From: Bacillota bacterium
GTDB taxonomy: Bacteria; Bacillota; UBA4882; UBA8346
Direction of reading: 5' to 3'
Assembly (NCBI GenBank): GCA_023415375.1
Contig: JAEZKW010000063.1
Span: 1 to 11,350, forward strand
Length of the DNA: 11,350 nucleotides
A model generated the notes under the pieces. It made no database searches, had not been told where the DNA came from, and was given only the letters and a program-made list of their open reading frames with translations. Within the stretch, counting starts at the first letter, position 1. Each line of letters begins with the position of its first letter. The position numbers were made by a program, and so were the translations under genes. This document shows positions 5,439-11,236 of the stretch, piece by piece.

Positions 5439-7229
5439 CTATTTGATTTCATTTACTATATACGTTCCTTTAGGTGCTGGATCGACTACTGCTTCTTTTA
5501 TACCACCACTTGTGTAACCACCTGGCTCCCAATGAGTATTAGCACCTAATTCATTACCAGTAGGCATTCTTAAACCACTAGGCGATTCAATATCAACTCT
5601 CACAGGATCCTTTCCTAAATATCCTTTATCAAATCCAAGCAATTCTTCAAGTTTTGCTCTGTCACCACCCGCTAACTTAATTAATTCGTCTGCTCGCGTC
5701 TTTGACATTACAAATCCTCCTCCCATTGGCCCCACCGTTCCTGTAGGTGCTTGAGGCATAACCTTCGTTACTCCACCTTCAAATTCCAAGAGATGTGCCT
5801 TAATATAATCTTGACTGAGATAAGTTGATGGATCCGGTCTCTGTCCTTTAGGAGTTGATAATATTTTATCAATTGTAGCTTGGTCTAAATTAACTTTACC
5901 TGACCTCTTAGTAACCAATTTATCAGTATTCTCAGTTACTTCCCCTTTAACTTCTTCTACGGTTTTTCCGGTAGTCTCGTCAAGAACTCCTTTGGATATT
6001 TTCTTTTCGGTCGCTTCCTCGATTTCCTCACGAGTCGCAGTACCGGATGGCAAACTTTTACTGGTTGTTTTTCTACTGAGCTTCCCTAATATATCATCAA
6101 TTAGCCCTTTAACCTTGACCAGTATCTCATCCAGCTTGCCTTTGATTCCCTTAAATAATTTCGATGCTCCTTTTGGGAATCCTTTGATGATAACCATTGC
6201 GCCTTCAATAAATTTTCCGAAAATTACGCTAAGATTTTCATAAACGGTTCCGATTGCTTCTACAGCTTTACCGACACCTTTGCCGATGATTTCGCTGACG
6301 GTTTTGATCCCGGTCCGCACTCCAGCCCAAACCGATCCGGCACCGGACGTAATTGCGGCCAGTAACGCCGTAAAGGCAACAGTTCCGGATAATTCACCCA
6401 TGATGCCGCCTAGGTCTTTACCCAGTTCTTTCTGACCTTTTGAAAAATAGGCTAGCATTACGCCGGTTAATTGGCCTCCGACACTGATCCCGGCATCCCG
6501 GGAAAAGCTATCCATCGCTTTAAGGATTTCGATAATGAGCTCTGATGATTTGCCGGTCTTGATGTCTTTAAGTATTGTGTTGATATAGTCCGCGCCTACT
6601 TCTACAATTGAGGCTTTGATCTCAGTAATCCGCGATGTAAATTCTTGCAAATCTTCTTTGGAAAGCTCTTTCATTTTTGTGATTAAGTTTTCGATAAATT
6701 GGGCTGTGCTTTTAATGGTCCCGGGAAGTTCCCAGATCATGAAAAAGTCACCGGCAAATCCTCTTACAAATCCCAAGATGTAGGCCTTCATATATTCGGT
6801 ACTGGTAACCGCTTTGGCAACATTTTGAATGATCTGCCACAAATCTGCGACTTTTTCCTGGCTCAACCGTTCCAGGGAACCGACCATCATCCCTTTGAAA
6901 AATTTTTGCATAAATTCAAAACCGGGGACGGGTGCGAAATTAACGGCTGGCATTTTTTCAATTAGCCAGGCCGCTCCGGTAAGTCCCTTGGATACAGCCT
7001 GGTCCCCAAGGCCGGGACCAACTTTTTCTGTATCTTTTTTATTGGTTTCATTGGCTACAGCAGTATTTTCTTTTCCTTCAAACTGTTTAGCTTGAATTAC
7101 AGGTTGTTCTTTGGTTGCATTAGGTGGATAGGCGCCAAGGCCGTCGTATCTTCGGCCATTGCGCGGTTGAATTAAAGTATTGATCGATGCATATGAAGTT
7201 TTCCTCGGAGGTTCTTTAGCATAAATCAT
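5439..7229 (-). CDS. Polymorphic toxin effector with unidentified C-terminal toxin domain
   Basis: This 596-residue protein has three parts. Residues 1-75 are polar, disordered-looking and lack a Sec signal (MIYAKEPPRKTSYASINT at the start; QPVIQAK near 43-49). Residues ~75-400 are helical, with an Ala/Gly/Thr-rich hydrophobic stretch TVAFTALLAAITSGAGSV around 280-300 and repeated KGxxGK segments; this looks like a carrier or membrane-interacting region. Residues ~401-444 are the linker duplicated in the silent cassettes. Residues ~445-596 are the toxin tip, with LSQDYIKAHL, GGGFVMSK, LLGFDKGYLG, SGLRMPTGNELGAN and PGGYTSGG. I recall this tip from the ends of other polymorphic toxins, but its activity is unknown to me. 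The delivery route is unclear; the lack of a signal peptide favours a contractile or otherwise specialised system. An immunity gene follows after 25 bp. Confidence 0.8.
   Translation of the reverse strand: MIYAKEPPRKTSYASINTLIQPRNGRRYDGLGAYPPNATKEQPVIQAKQFEGKENTAVANETNKKDTEKVGPGLGDQAVSKGLTGAAWLIEKMPAVNFAPVPGFEFMQKFFKGMMVGSLERLSQEKVADLWQIIQNVAKAVTSTEYMKAYILGFVRGFAGDFFMIWELPGTIKSTAQFIENLITKMKELSKEDLQEFTSRITEIKASIVEVGADYINTILKDIKTGKSSELIIEILKAMDSFSRDAGISVGGQLTGVMLAYFSKGQKELGKDLGGIMGELSGTVAFTALLAAITSGAGSVWAGVRTGIKTVSEIIGKGVGKAVEAIGTVYENLSVIFGKFIEGAMVIIKGFPKGASKLFKGIKGKLDEILVKVKGLIDDILGKLSRKTTSKSLPSGTATREEIEEATEKKISKGVLDETTGKTVEEVKGEVTENTDKLVTKRSGKVNLDQATIDKILSTPKGQRPDPSTYLSQDYIKAHLLEFEGGVTKVMPQAPTGTVGPMGGGFVMSKTRADELIKLAGGDRAKLEELLGFDKGYLGKDPVRVDIESPSGLRMPTGNELGANTHWEPGGYTSGGIKEAVVDPAPKGTYIVNEIK
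5906..6013 (-). repeat. Linker homology, active copy inside the effector gene
   Basis: This is the segment of the effector gene encoding the boundary between carrier and toxin tip (VLDETTGKTVEEVKGEV...LVTK). It is collinear with 4916-5023 at about 92% identity and partly with 4023-4055. Downstream of it the three cassettes share no obvious similarity, which places the exchange point here. Confidence 0.85.
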
Positions 7230-7272
7230 AAAATCATATTTATCCTCACTTTCGGTATTGTTTTATAGAAAT

Positions 7273-7300
7273 AAAAAGAGCGGCCTTTTGGACACTCTTT
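7273..7300 (-). terminator. Probable terminator between helical-protein gene and effector
   Basis: On the minus strand AAAGAG...CC-AAAA-GG...CTCTTT forms an interrupted hairpin followed by TTTTTATTT; the plus strand also has a T-rich tail. It would separate the 7352-7885 unit from the effector gene. The effector then needs its own promoter in the ~45 bp before 7229, where I see only a weak TATAAA, or it relies on readthrough. Confidence 0.45.
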
Positions 7301-7341
7301 GGTTTGTTTTTTATGTTCCATTTGTCTTTTGGTGTGAAAAT

Positions 7342-7360
7342 AAATGGTAAACTACCATTT
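7342..7360. promoter_or_regulatory. Perfect 19-bp palindrome, possible operator
   Basis: AAATGGTA-aac-TACCATTT has perfect 8-bp arms and a 3-bp centre. It covers the last codons and stop of the 29-codon ORF and lies about 110 bp upstream of the effector start. It could be an operator or a small RNA hairpin. No adjacent promoter is convincing. Confidence 0.35.
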
Positions 7361-7441
7361 CTCCATTTTATCTACATAAACCATCATTCCCTCTAGTAGG
7401 TTTCTGACCCCAGCCATGCGCTGGGCATAGGTTTTATCCAT
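7352..7441 (-). CDS. Small 29-codon ORF, function unknown
   Basis: The ATG at 7439-7441 is preceded by GGAG at a spacing of eight bases. The frame gives a 29-residue amphipathic peptide beginning MDKTYAQRMAGVRNLLEG and ending VDKMEKW. It is in the same frame as the helical-protein gene upstream, separated from that gene's TAG stop by 26 sense codons with no other stop. It may therefore be a separate tiny gene or the 3' part of a longer gene split by the TAG. I know no family for it. Confidence 0.4.
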   Translation of the reverse strand: MDKTYAQRMAGVRNLLEGMMVYVDKMEKW

Positions 7442-7465
7442 TTCGTTTACTCCATTTAGTATTAA

Positions 7466-7511
7466 GGGAGTGAGCGCCTTCAGATTGAAGGCGCGAGAGA
7501 AGTCTACTCCC
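7466..7511 (-). other. Strong nested stem-loop just after an amber stop
   Basis: GCGCCTTCA-gat-TGAAGGCGC (7474-7494) is a perfect 9-bp hairpin. It is enclosed by a second pairing, GGGAGT (7466-7471) with ACTCCC (7506-7511). In the minus-strand mRNA the structure begins 8 nt after the TAG ending the gene at 7520. There is no U-tract, so it is not a standard terminator. Possible roles are mRNA 3'-end protection, translational control of the small ORF, or a readthrough element. Confidence 0.5.
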
Positions 7512-7519
7512 AATTTTCT

Positions 7520-7885
7520 CTAAATAGTCCCTGCTTTAAGTTCTGTCGTTTCTTCCGTTTCTTTGGCGGCATACTCACCGGCCCGGAATCCGAAGGACGG
7601 CCAAGATTCCTTGGGCAAAGCGATCCGCACCAATTTTTTAATGATCCCGTACTGTTTATTTAAATCGGTCATGGTTTGTTCCTGGGCAGCCGTGGCCGTT
7701 CTGGCGCTGGCTTTGAGATCGTTCCGTTTTTGCTCAAGCTGGTTGGCCTGATTGTAAAGATTGGTAAATTGAGTGACCACTTCCGGGGTTATCCCCCAGC
7801 CCGCCATCACATCGCTATAAGACTTCAAACCGTCCAGCAATGTCTTGGCGCGGTTGATTTGGTGTGCAAATGATTGATTCAACAT
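7520..7885 (-). CDS. Small helical protein of unknown function
   Basis: This 121-residue soluble protein looks almost entirely alpha-helical. A region rich in Gln, Asn and Leu (NLYNQANQLEQKRNDLKASA) runs into a heptad-like stretch, then KKLVRIALPKESWPSFGF at about 85-102 and an acidic tail. I recall a widespread unnamed family with the same helical pair ending in K-x-V-x-x-A-x-P-x-x-x-W-x-x-F-G; its role is not known to me. I chose the ATG at 7883-7885 because a perfect AAGGAGGTGA lies five bases upstream; the frame is open to 7978 but has no comparable site there. Its position before the effector suggests a chaperone, adaptor or structural partner, which is inference from location alone. Confidence 0.6.
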   Translation of the reverse strand: MLNQSFAHQINRAKTLLDGLKSYSDVMAGWGITPEVVTQFTNLYNQANQLEQKRNDLKASARTATAAQEQTMTDLNKQYGIIKKLVRIALPKESWPSFGFRAGEYAAKETEETTELKAGTI

Positions 7886-7890
7886 CCTAT

Positions 7891-7916
7891 TCACCTCCTT
7901 CCCCATATCTTGGGGA
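7891..7916 (-). promoter_or_regulatory. Shine-Dalgarno with abutting hairpin in the leader
   Basis: The minus-strand leader reads TCCCC-aagatat-GGGGA (7900-7916) directly followed by the full AAGGAGGTGA (7891-7900). The A at 7900 is shared. The hairpin may hold the ribosome binding site open or be part of a translational switch. The rest of the ~150-nt leader (7917-8046) holds no riboswitch class I can name. Confidence 0.4.
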
Positions 7917-8046
7917 CTCCGGAATACCGTAAGGTTTTGTTTAGGCTTCCGGCCCGCAAAAGCTAACGCCCATTCCATTCGGAACAGGACGCATCATATG
8001 GCAATATCTCGAATCGGTTGTTTTAGAAGTACTTCCCTTTGTCCTA

Positions 8047-8083
8047 TAAAAAAAACGCCGGGTTCAACAACACCGCAGCGTTT
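8047..8083 (-). terminator. Intrinsic terminator, left copy of a twin pair
   Basis: AAACGC (8053-8058) pairs with GCGTTT (8078-8083), with an inner GGTT-type pairing. On the minus strand the stem is followed by a run of U (forward A at 8047-8055). It shares the stretch AAACGCCGGGTTCAA and ACCGCAGCGTTT with the hairpin at 8531-8561. It would end any minus-strand RNA coming through the GC-rich repeat. Confidence 0.65.
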
Positions 8084-8204
8084 CGTAAAAGCTTGTCTAT
8101 ATGAGTTGCAGTAAGTACTTTGCATGCCTAACTACAACTTGATTTGACGGGAAAAATAAAAAATTTCTCTAATCCCAGCTTGTTTCCTAAAATCTATATG
8201 ACTT

Positions 8205-8449
8205 TTCAGGAATCGTGGCTTTCTTAAACCCCCTTCCCAATCTCACCATCTTTTCTTCAGCGTCGAAATTTGCGCGGTCATCGCGGAGGTCGCCGCGGTT
8301 ACCGCGGGGGTCTTTTCTCCCACTGCCGAAATCTGCGTGGTCGCCGCGGTTACCGCGGGGGTCTTTTCTCTCACCGCCGAAATCTGCGCGGTCATTGCGG
8401 GGGTCTTTTTTCTCACCGCCGAATTTTTTGCTTCAGGAATTTTCTTAAA
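8205..8449. repeat. Short direct repeats flanking the GC-rich array
   Basis: TTCAGGAAT (8205-8213) then TTTCTTAAA (8220-8228) recurs as TTCAGGAAT (8432-8440) immediately followed by TTTCTTAAA (8441-8449); the left copy has six extra bases between the halves. The pair encloses the GC-rich repeat units and could be the footprint of insertion or unequal exchange. Between 8084 and 8204 I see nothing beyond A/T-rich sequence. Confidence 0.45.
8265..8420. repeat. GC-rich tandem repeat, three units of 63, 51 and 42 bp
   Basis: The units are 8265-8327, 8328-8378 and 8379-8420, each starting GAAAT(C/T)TGCG and ending ACTGCC or ACCGCC, with a shared core GCGGGGGTCTTTT. Within units a 9- to 12-bp submotif (GCGGTNACC-like) varies in number. 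All lengths are multiples of three, and frames stay open on both strands: the minus strand reads EKTPAVTAATTQIS-like repeats, the plus strand AVTAGVFSLTAEIC-like repeats. No start codon with a ribosome binding site is convincing on either strand. GC content is far above the surrounding DNA. It may be a decayed repeat protein or a non-coding mobile repeat. Confidence 0.7.
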
Positions 8450-8523
8450 TACTGGGTTTATAGTTCATCGAGACGCAAAGCAACGAATCTTGCTTCACCT
8501 CTTGATCATCCCGAAGGCTGGGA

Positions 8524-8561
8524 AAATAAAAAACGCCGGGTTCAAGAAAACCGCAGCGTTT
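8524..8561 (-). terminator. Intrinsic terminator, right copy of the twin pair
   Basis: AAACGC (8531-8536) pairs with GCGTTT (8556-8561), with an inner GGTT/AACC stem. On the minus strand it is followed by UUUUUUAUUU (forward 8524-8533). It is the first good terminator after the sugar kinase gene, about 255 bp downstream of that stop. It could end either the kinase transcript or the structured RNA proposed at 8562-8702. Confidence 0.65.
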
Positions 8562-8702
8562 AGTCATTCATACTCTTTACACACTATCATTTTATCACGT
8601 TATTTTGAAAAAAGTGTGTCGATTATGTCCCGGCAACTCTAGATGGCGGGAAATCAATAAAAAATTTTTTAAAGCGCAGCTATGAATTGATTCTATTTTC
8701 AT
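8562..8702 (-). other. Structured A/T-rich stretch, possible small RNA
   Basis: No protein gene lies between 8562 and 8816. The minus-strand RNA could form AATCAAT/ATTGATT (8652-8658 with 8686-8692) enclosing a self-complementary A6T6 (8659-8670), then TCCCG/CGGGA (8628-8632 with 8647-8651), then ACACAC/GTGTGT (8579-8584 with 8614-8619). It ends at the terminator 8524-8561. An extended -10 lies just upstream. It could equally be the 3' untranslated region of the kinase mRNA. Confidence 0.25.
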
Positions 8703-8708
8703 AATAAG

Positions 8709-8717
8709 ATTATACCA
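8709..8717 (-). promoter_or_regulatory. Extended -10 element
   Basis: The minus strand reads TGGTATAAT, a perfect TGn-TATAAT. No -35 is recognisable at 16-18 bp. It overlaps the base of a small hairpin, CCATC-TTTT-GATGG (8715-8728). It would drive RNA from about 8702 toward the terminator at 8524-8561. Confidence 0.35.
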
Positions 8718-8816
8718 TCTTTTGATGGACTTTTGGTGCCAAGAAAGTGCCCGATTATAATCTATCAAACTGAAGTTTTGTGCGGAAAATGTGTCAGACT
8801 TCTTAAGTCCATTATC

Positions 8817-9869
8817 TCAACGGTTTAACTCACTGGTTTCTTTCGCTTGGTGATCCCGGATGACCCGCTCTATCTCTTGGAAATCACTAACTGGCATATC
8901 ACCGGCAATGGTATTTTTAATAGCCGCCATGGCATTGCCGAATTCCAAAGCGGACTGGACGTTGTTGAACTTTAACAATCCGAACAAGACACCTGCCAGA
9001 TAAGCATCACCACTGCCAATGCGGTCAACCACTTCAATTTCCCGGTAGGGTTCCTCTCGATAGAACTTATCTTCGGCCTTGGAATAGATTAAGGAATTCC
9101 AATTATGTTTAGCAGGACTCAAGACCTGGCGCTGAGTGGTGGCTACAAGCCGGCACCCGTATTCACTGGCGTAACTTCGCATGATTTCTTCCAAAGTCCC
9201 TTGCTTTTGAAACATCTTTCTGGAAGTTTCCTCGGAGATAAATAATATATCGATCTCCGGTAAAATCCGAAGGATCTCAGTACGGGCTTCTTCCTCGCTC
9301 CAGAGCGAGGCCCGGAAATTGACATCAAAGGATATTAAACTGCCTTGGGCTTTGAATTTTTGAATCATAGTCAAGGTTGTTTCCCGGATAGTTTTACTTA
9401 AGGCTAAAGTAATCCCACTTACATGAAACACCGCAGTTTTTCCATAGACCTCAGGGTCAATTTCATCCAATTTCAAGGAAGTAAAAGAAGAATTGCCGCG
9501 ATCATAAACCACAGTGGGTTTACGGGGAGCAGCCCCATTTTCATAATAGTAAATTCCAAGCCGGGCCTCGGACCGGTGATCGTAAATGATATAATCATCG
9601 CTGACACCGCTAAAGCGAATTTTGTTATTGATATATTTCCCGATTTCGTTCTCCGGTAATTTGGTAATAATCCCAGTCCGTAAACCTAAGAGAGAAATAC
9701 CCGAAACTACATTGAGTTCCGATCCGCCGGCCCGTTTGTCAAATGCTTCACTGGCCAAAATTCGTTCTTTGTTGGGCGGCGAAAGGCGTAACAAAACTTC
9801 ACCCAGTCCCATTACTGCAAATTCCCTGGAGTTAAGCATTTTTGGATTAAAGTTTAAGTCGGAAGCCAT
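8817..9869 (-). CDS. kdgK: PfkB-family sugar kinase, probably 2-keto-3-deoxygluconate kinase
   Basis: This 350-residue cytoplasmic ribokinase-fold enzyme would phosphorylate 2-keto-3-deoxygluconate with ATP to KDPG, feeding uronate/pectin breakdown and the Entner-Doudoroff aldolase step. The N-terminal substrate motif AGGSELNVVSGISLLG lies at about 47-62. The C-terminal PfkB signature DRIGSGDAYLAG begins at 282, with Asp288 of GSGDA as the catalytic base. SFDVNFRASLW mid-protein is typical of KDG kinases (D-x-N-x-R). The ATG at 9869 follows GAGGTGACAAA; a residue-11 Met is possible but lacks such a site. The protein is some 40 residues longer than the E. coli enzyme. It starts 70 bp after the toroid-like gene and may share its transcript. 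The family is certain; the exact sugar is inferred, and fructokinase is the alternative. Confidence 0.8.
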   Translation of the reverse strand: MASDLNFNPKMLNSREFAVMGLGEVLLRLSPPNKERILASEAFDKRAGGSELNVVSGISLLGLRTGIITKLPENEIGKYINNKIRFSGVSDDYIIYDHRSEARLGIYYYENGAAPRKPTVVYDRGNSSFTSLKLDEIDPEVYGKTAVFHVSGITLALSKTIRETTLTMIQKFKAQGSLISFDVNFRASLWSEEEARTEILRILPEIDILFISEETSRKMFQKQGTLEEIMRSYASEYGCRLVATTQRQVLSPAKHNWNSLIYSKAEDKFYREEPYREIEVVDRIGSGDAYLAGVLFGLLKFNNVQSALEFGNAMAAIKNTIAGDMPVSDFQEIERVIRDHQAKETSELNR

Positions 9870-9939
9870 TTTGTCACCTCACTTAATTGATTATTATCCC
9901 AATTGCCATCATTTTTTCATCCCGGATCATGTACTGATG

Positions 9940-10896
9940 CTAGTCGATCATTTCAAAGAAATCTCCGATATATTCCTTTAACGGTTCTGCTTTGCTCCCG
10001 GCAATTGTATAACACAGGTTCCGCACTCTTAACGCCTGTGTTCCGGCATTCATGTCCCCTTCCGCCAGCCCCAATCCTAATGGCATTTCATTGGGTGACT
10101 TCATGGAGGATTCGATGTGCCTGGAAAAACCGCCATCTAATTTTAAATAGCGCTGCAGATTTTTAAAAGTAATATCAAGAACTTCGAAAATATCTGCCCT
10201 TGAAATATCTGGGATTTGATATTTCAACGCCGCTAGAACTTCGATCGAATTCCGGGTCCAACACATGTCTTCTGAGGTATCCGTTCGCAGGGTCTGAAAA
10301 AGACTTGCCAATATCTTTTCCGGTCTGAGCAAACGAATATTAAAACGTCGATACAGTAATATCAGCTTGAATACACCCGAGATTTTGATATAAGGTCTCC
10401 CTTCGCCCCATATTCCCGTTTCGGGATCTTGTTTTTCAGCCAGAAATTCCAATACAGCATCCAAATAGACTCGCTGGTCCTTTTCCGGTAAATGCTCTAT
10501 AAAAACAGTTGTCGCACTGATATTATCACAAGCACTCCAGGCATTACTCCAATTCCGGTCAGCCATCCATCTTTTTAAAGTCGGTAAATCTCTCATATAT
10601 TCCGGAAGCGTCTTAACGCCTCCAACCCCTGGAACCGGATAAAGCGGAGCGGCGCCCAGAAGTTTTAAACTACTGACACTATAATTGGCGGCCCGGCCTA
10701 CCATTCTATCGACATCTCTCATATCGTTATGAGGATCATAAAAATATCCGCTGTCCGGTTGTTGCCTTTGTTGAAAAAACGTTATAAAACCTTTCTTCAT
10801 CCATTCCGGCACTAGAGCCAAAAGTCCCGAACCCGCCATAATGTTAAGAGCTTGAGCTGTCGATTCTATATCTGTTTGAAATTCCTGACGACCCAT
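9940..10896 (-). CDS. Alpha/alpha-toroid-like protein, remaining open part of an interrupted gene
   Basis: These 318 residues are helical with recurring turn motifs: QQPDSGYFYD at 45-54, KQDPETGIWGEG at 155-166 and LKLDGGFSRH near 255. The spacing and Gly-aromatic pattern recall the alpha/alpha-toroid proteins (prenyltransferase/terpene-cyclase-like repeats or six-hairpin glycosidases). No catalytic motif is clear, so the function is unknown; the neighbouring sugar kinase hints at carbohydrate metabolism. The first ATG of this open part (10894-10896) lacks a ribosome binding site. The real start is probably 11013, with an in-frame TAA at 10927-10929 in between. Either the gene is a recent pseudogene, a sequence error is present, or a shortened protein is made. 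Confidence 0.6.
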   Translation of the reverse strand: MGRQEFQTDIESTAQALNIMAGSGLLALVPEWMKKGFITFFQQRQQPDSGYFYDPHNDMRDVDRMVGRAANYSVSSLKLLGAAPLYPVPGVGGVKTLPEYMRDLPTLKRWMADRNWSNAWSACDNISATTVFIEHLPEKDQRVYLDAVLEFLAEKQDPETGIWGEGRPYIKISGVFKLILLYRRFNIRLLRPEKILASLFQTLRTDTSEDMCWTRNSIEVLAALKYQIPDISRADIFEVLDITFKNLQRYLKLDGGFSRHIESSMKSPNEMPLGLGLAEGDMNAGTQALRVRNLCYTIAGSKAEPLKEYIGDFFEMID

Positions 10897-11013
10897 TGAA
10901 CTGCGCGCATAATAAAATCCGCCGGATTATGTGTCATATTGCCCGGCTAGCCATTGATAGAAATTTTTAAATAAAGCATCCATATCCGGCAATTGCCGAA
11001 ACTGATCCGTCAT
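10897..11013 (-). pseudogene. 5' part of the toroid-like gene, ended by an in-frame TAA
   Basis: An ATG at 11011-11013 with AAGGA eight bases upstream opens a frame reading MTDQFRQLPDMDALFKNFY then QWLAGQYDT, stop at 10927-10929 (codon 29), then SGGFYYARSS straight into the 318-residue part. GQYD-x-x-SGGFYYARS has the same shape as the protein's other repeats (Q-x-x-D-S-G-Y-F-Y-D; K-Q-D-P-E-T-G-I-W-G). The segment is thus genuinely coding, and a single substitution, such as GAA to TAA, explains the break. The intact gene would be 357 residues. Confidence 0.7.
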
Positions 11014-11166
11014 TGGTTCCATCCTTTATCGATTCAAGGGCGTTTCTAACCGCTTTACAAGTGGGAAATATCTTTAAATCCTTTAATGTGAGATTCTCCG
11101 ATTGCCTCTTAACTTCGCGGACATTAATATAAAATTAAGAAACGACAGTATTAAATCATTACAGAT

Positions 11167-11175
11167 ATTATAACA
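11167..11175 (-). promoter_or_regulatory. Extended -10 promoter upstream of the toroid-like gene
   Basis: The minus strand reads TGTTATAAT (TGn-TATAAT), with A/T-rich DNA upstream and no clear -35. RNA would start near 11160 and give a leader of about 147 nt before the ATG at 11013. A weak hairpin, CCAAT/ATTGG followed by TTTTA, lies just upstream (about 11185-11205) and may terminate the preceding acetyltransferase gene. Confidence 0.4.
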
Positions 11176-11236
11176 TAATTTTAAAACCAATACCTAATTG
11201 GGTACTTTTATGGCGTTTTCCCTAATTTCATTTGAT

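Noticed and set aside
7917..8046. Riboswitch, such as a cyclic-di-GMP type, in the leader of the helical-protein gene
   Set aside because: Fragments such as GCGGGCCGGAAGCC looked suggestive, but the ordered conserved blocks of the classes I know are not there.
8265..8420. GC-rich repeat array as a CRISPR
   Set aside because: Units are of unequal length, contiguous, without unique spacers, and no cas genes are present.
8215..8642. Plus-strand reading frames across the GC-rich array as genes
   Set aside because: Overlapping frames are open because of repeat composition. They run through the right-hand terminator hairpin and have no ribosome binding site.
7520..10929. Stop-codon reassignment, because two frames continue past in-frame stops
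   Set aside because: The two stops differ (TAG and TAA), and genes in the window end normally with TAA, TAG and TGA. Local mutation or separate ORFs is simpler.
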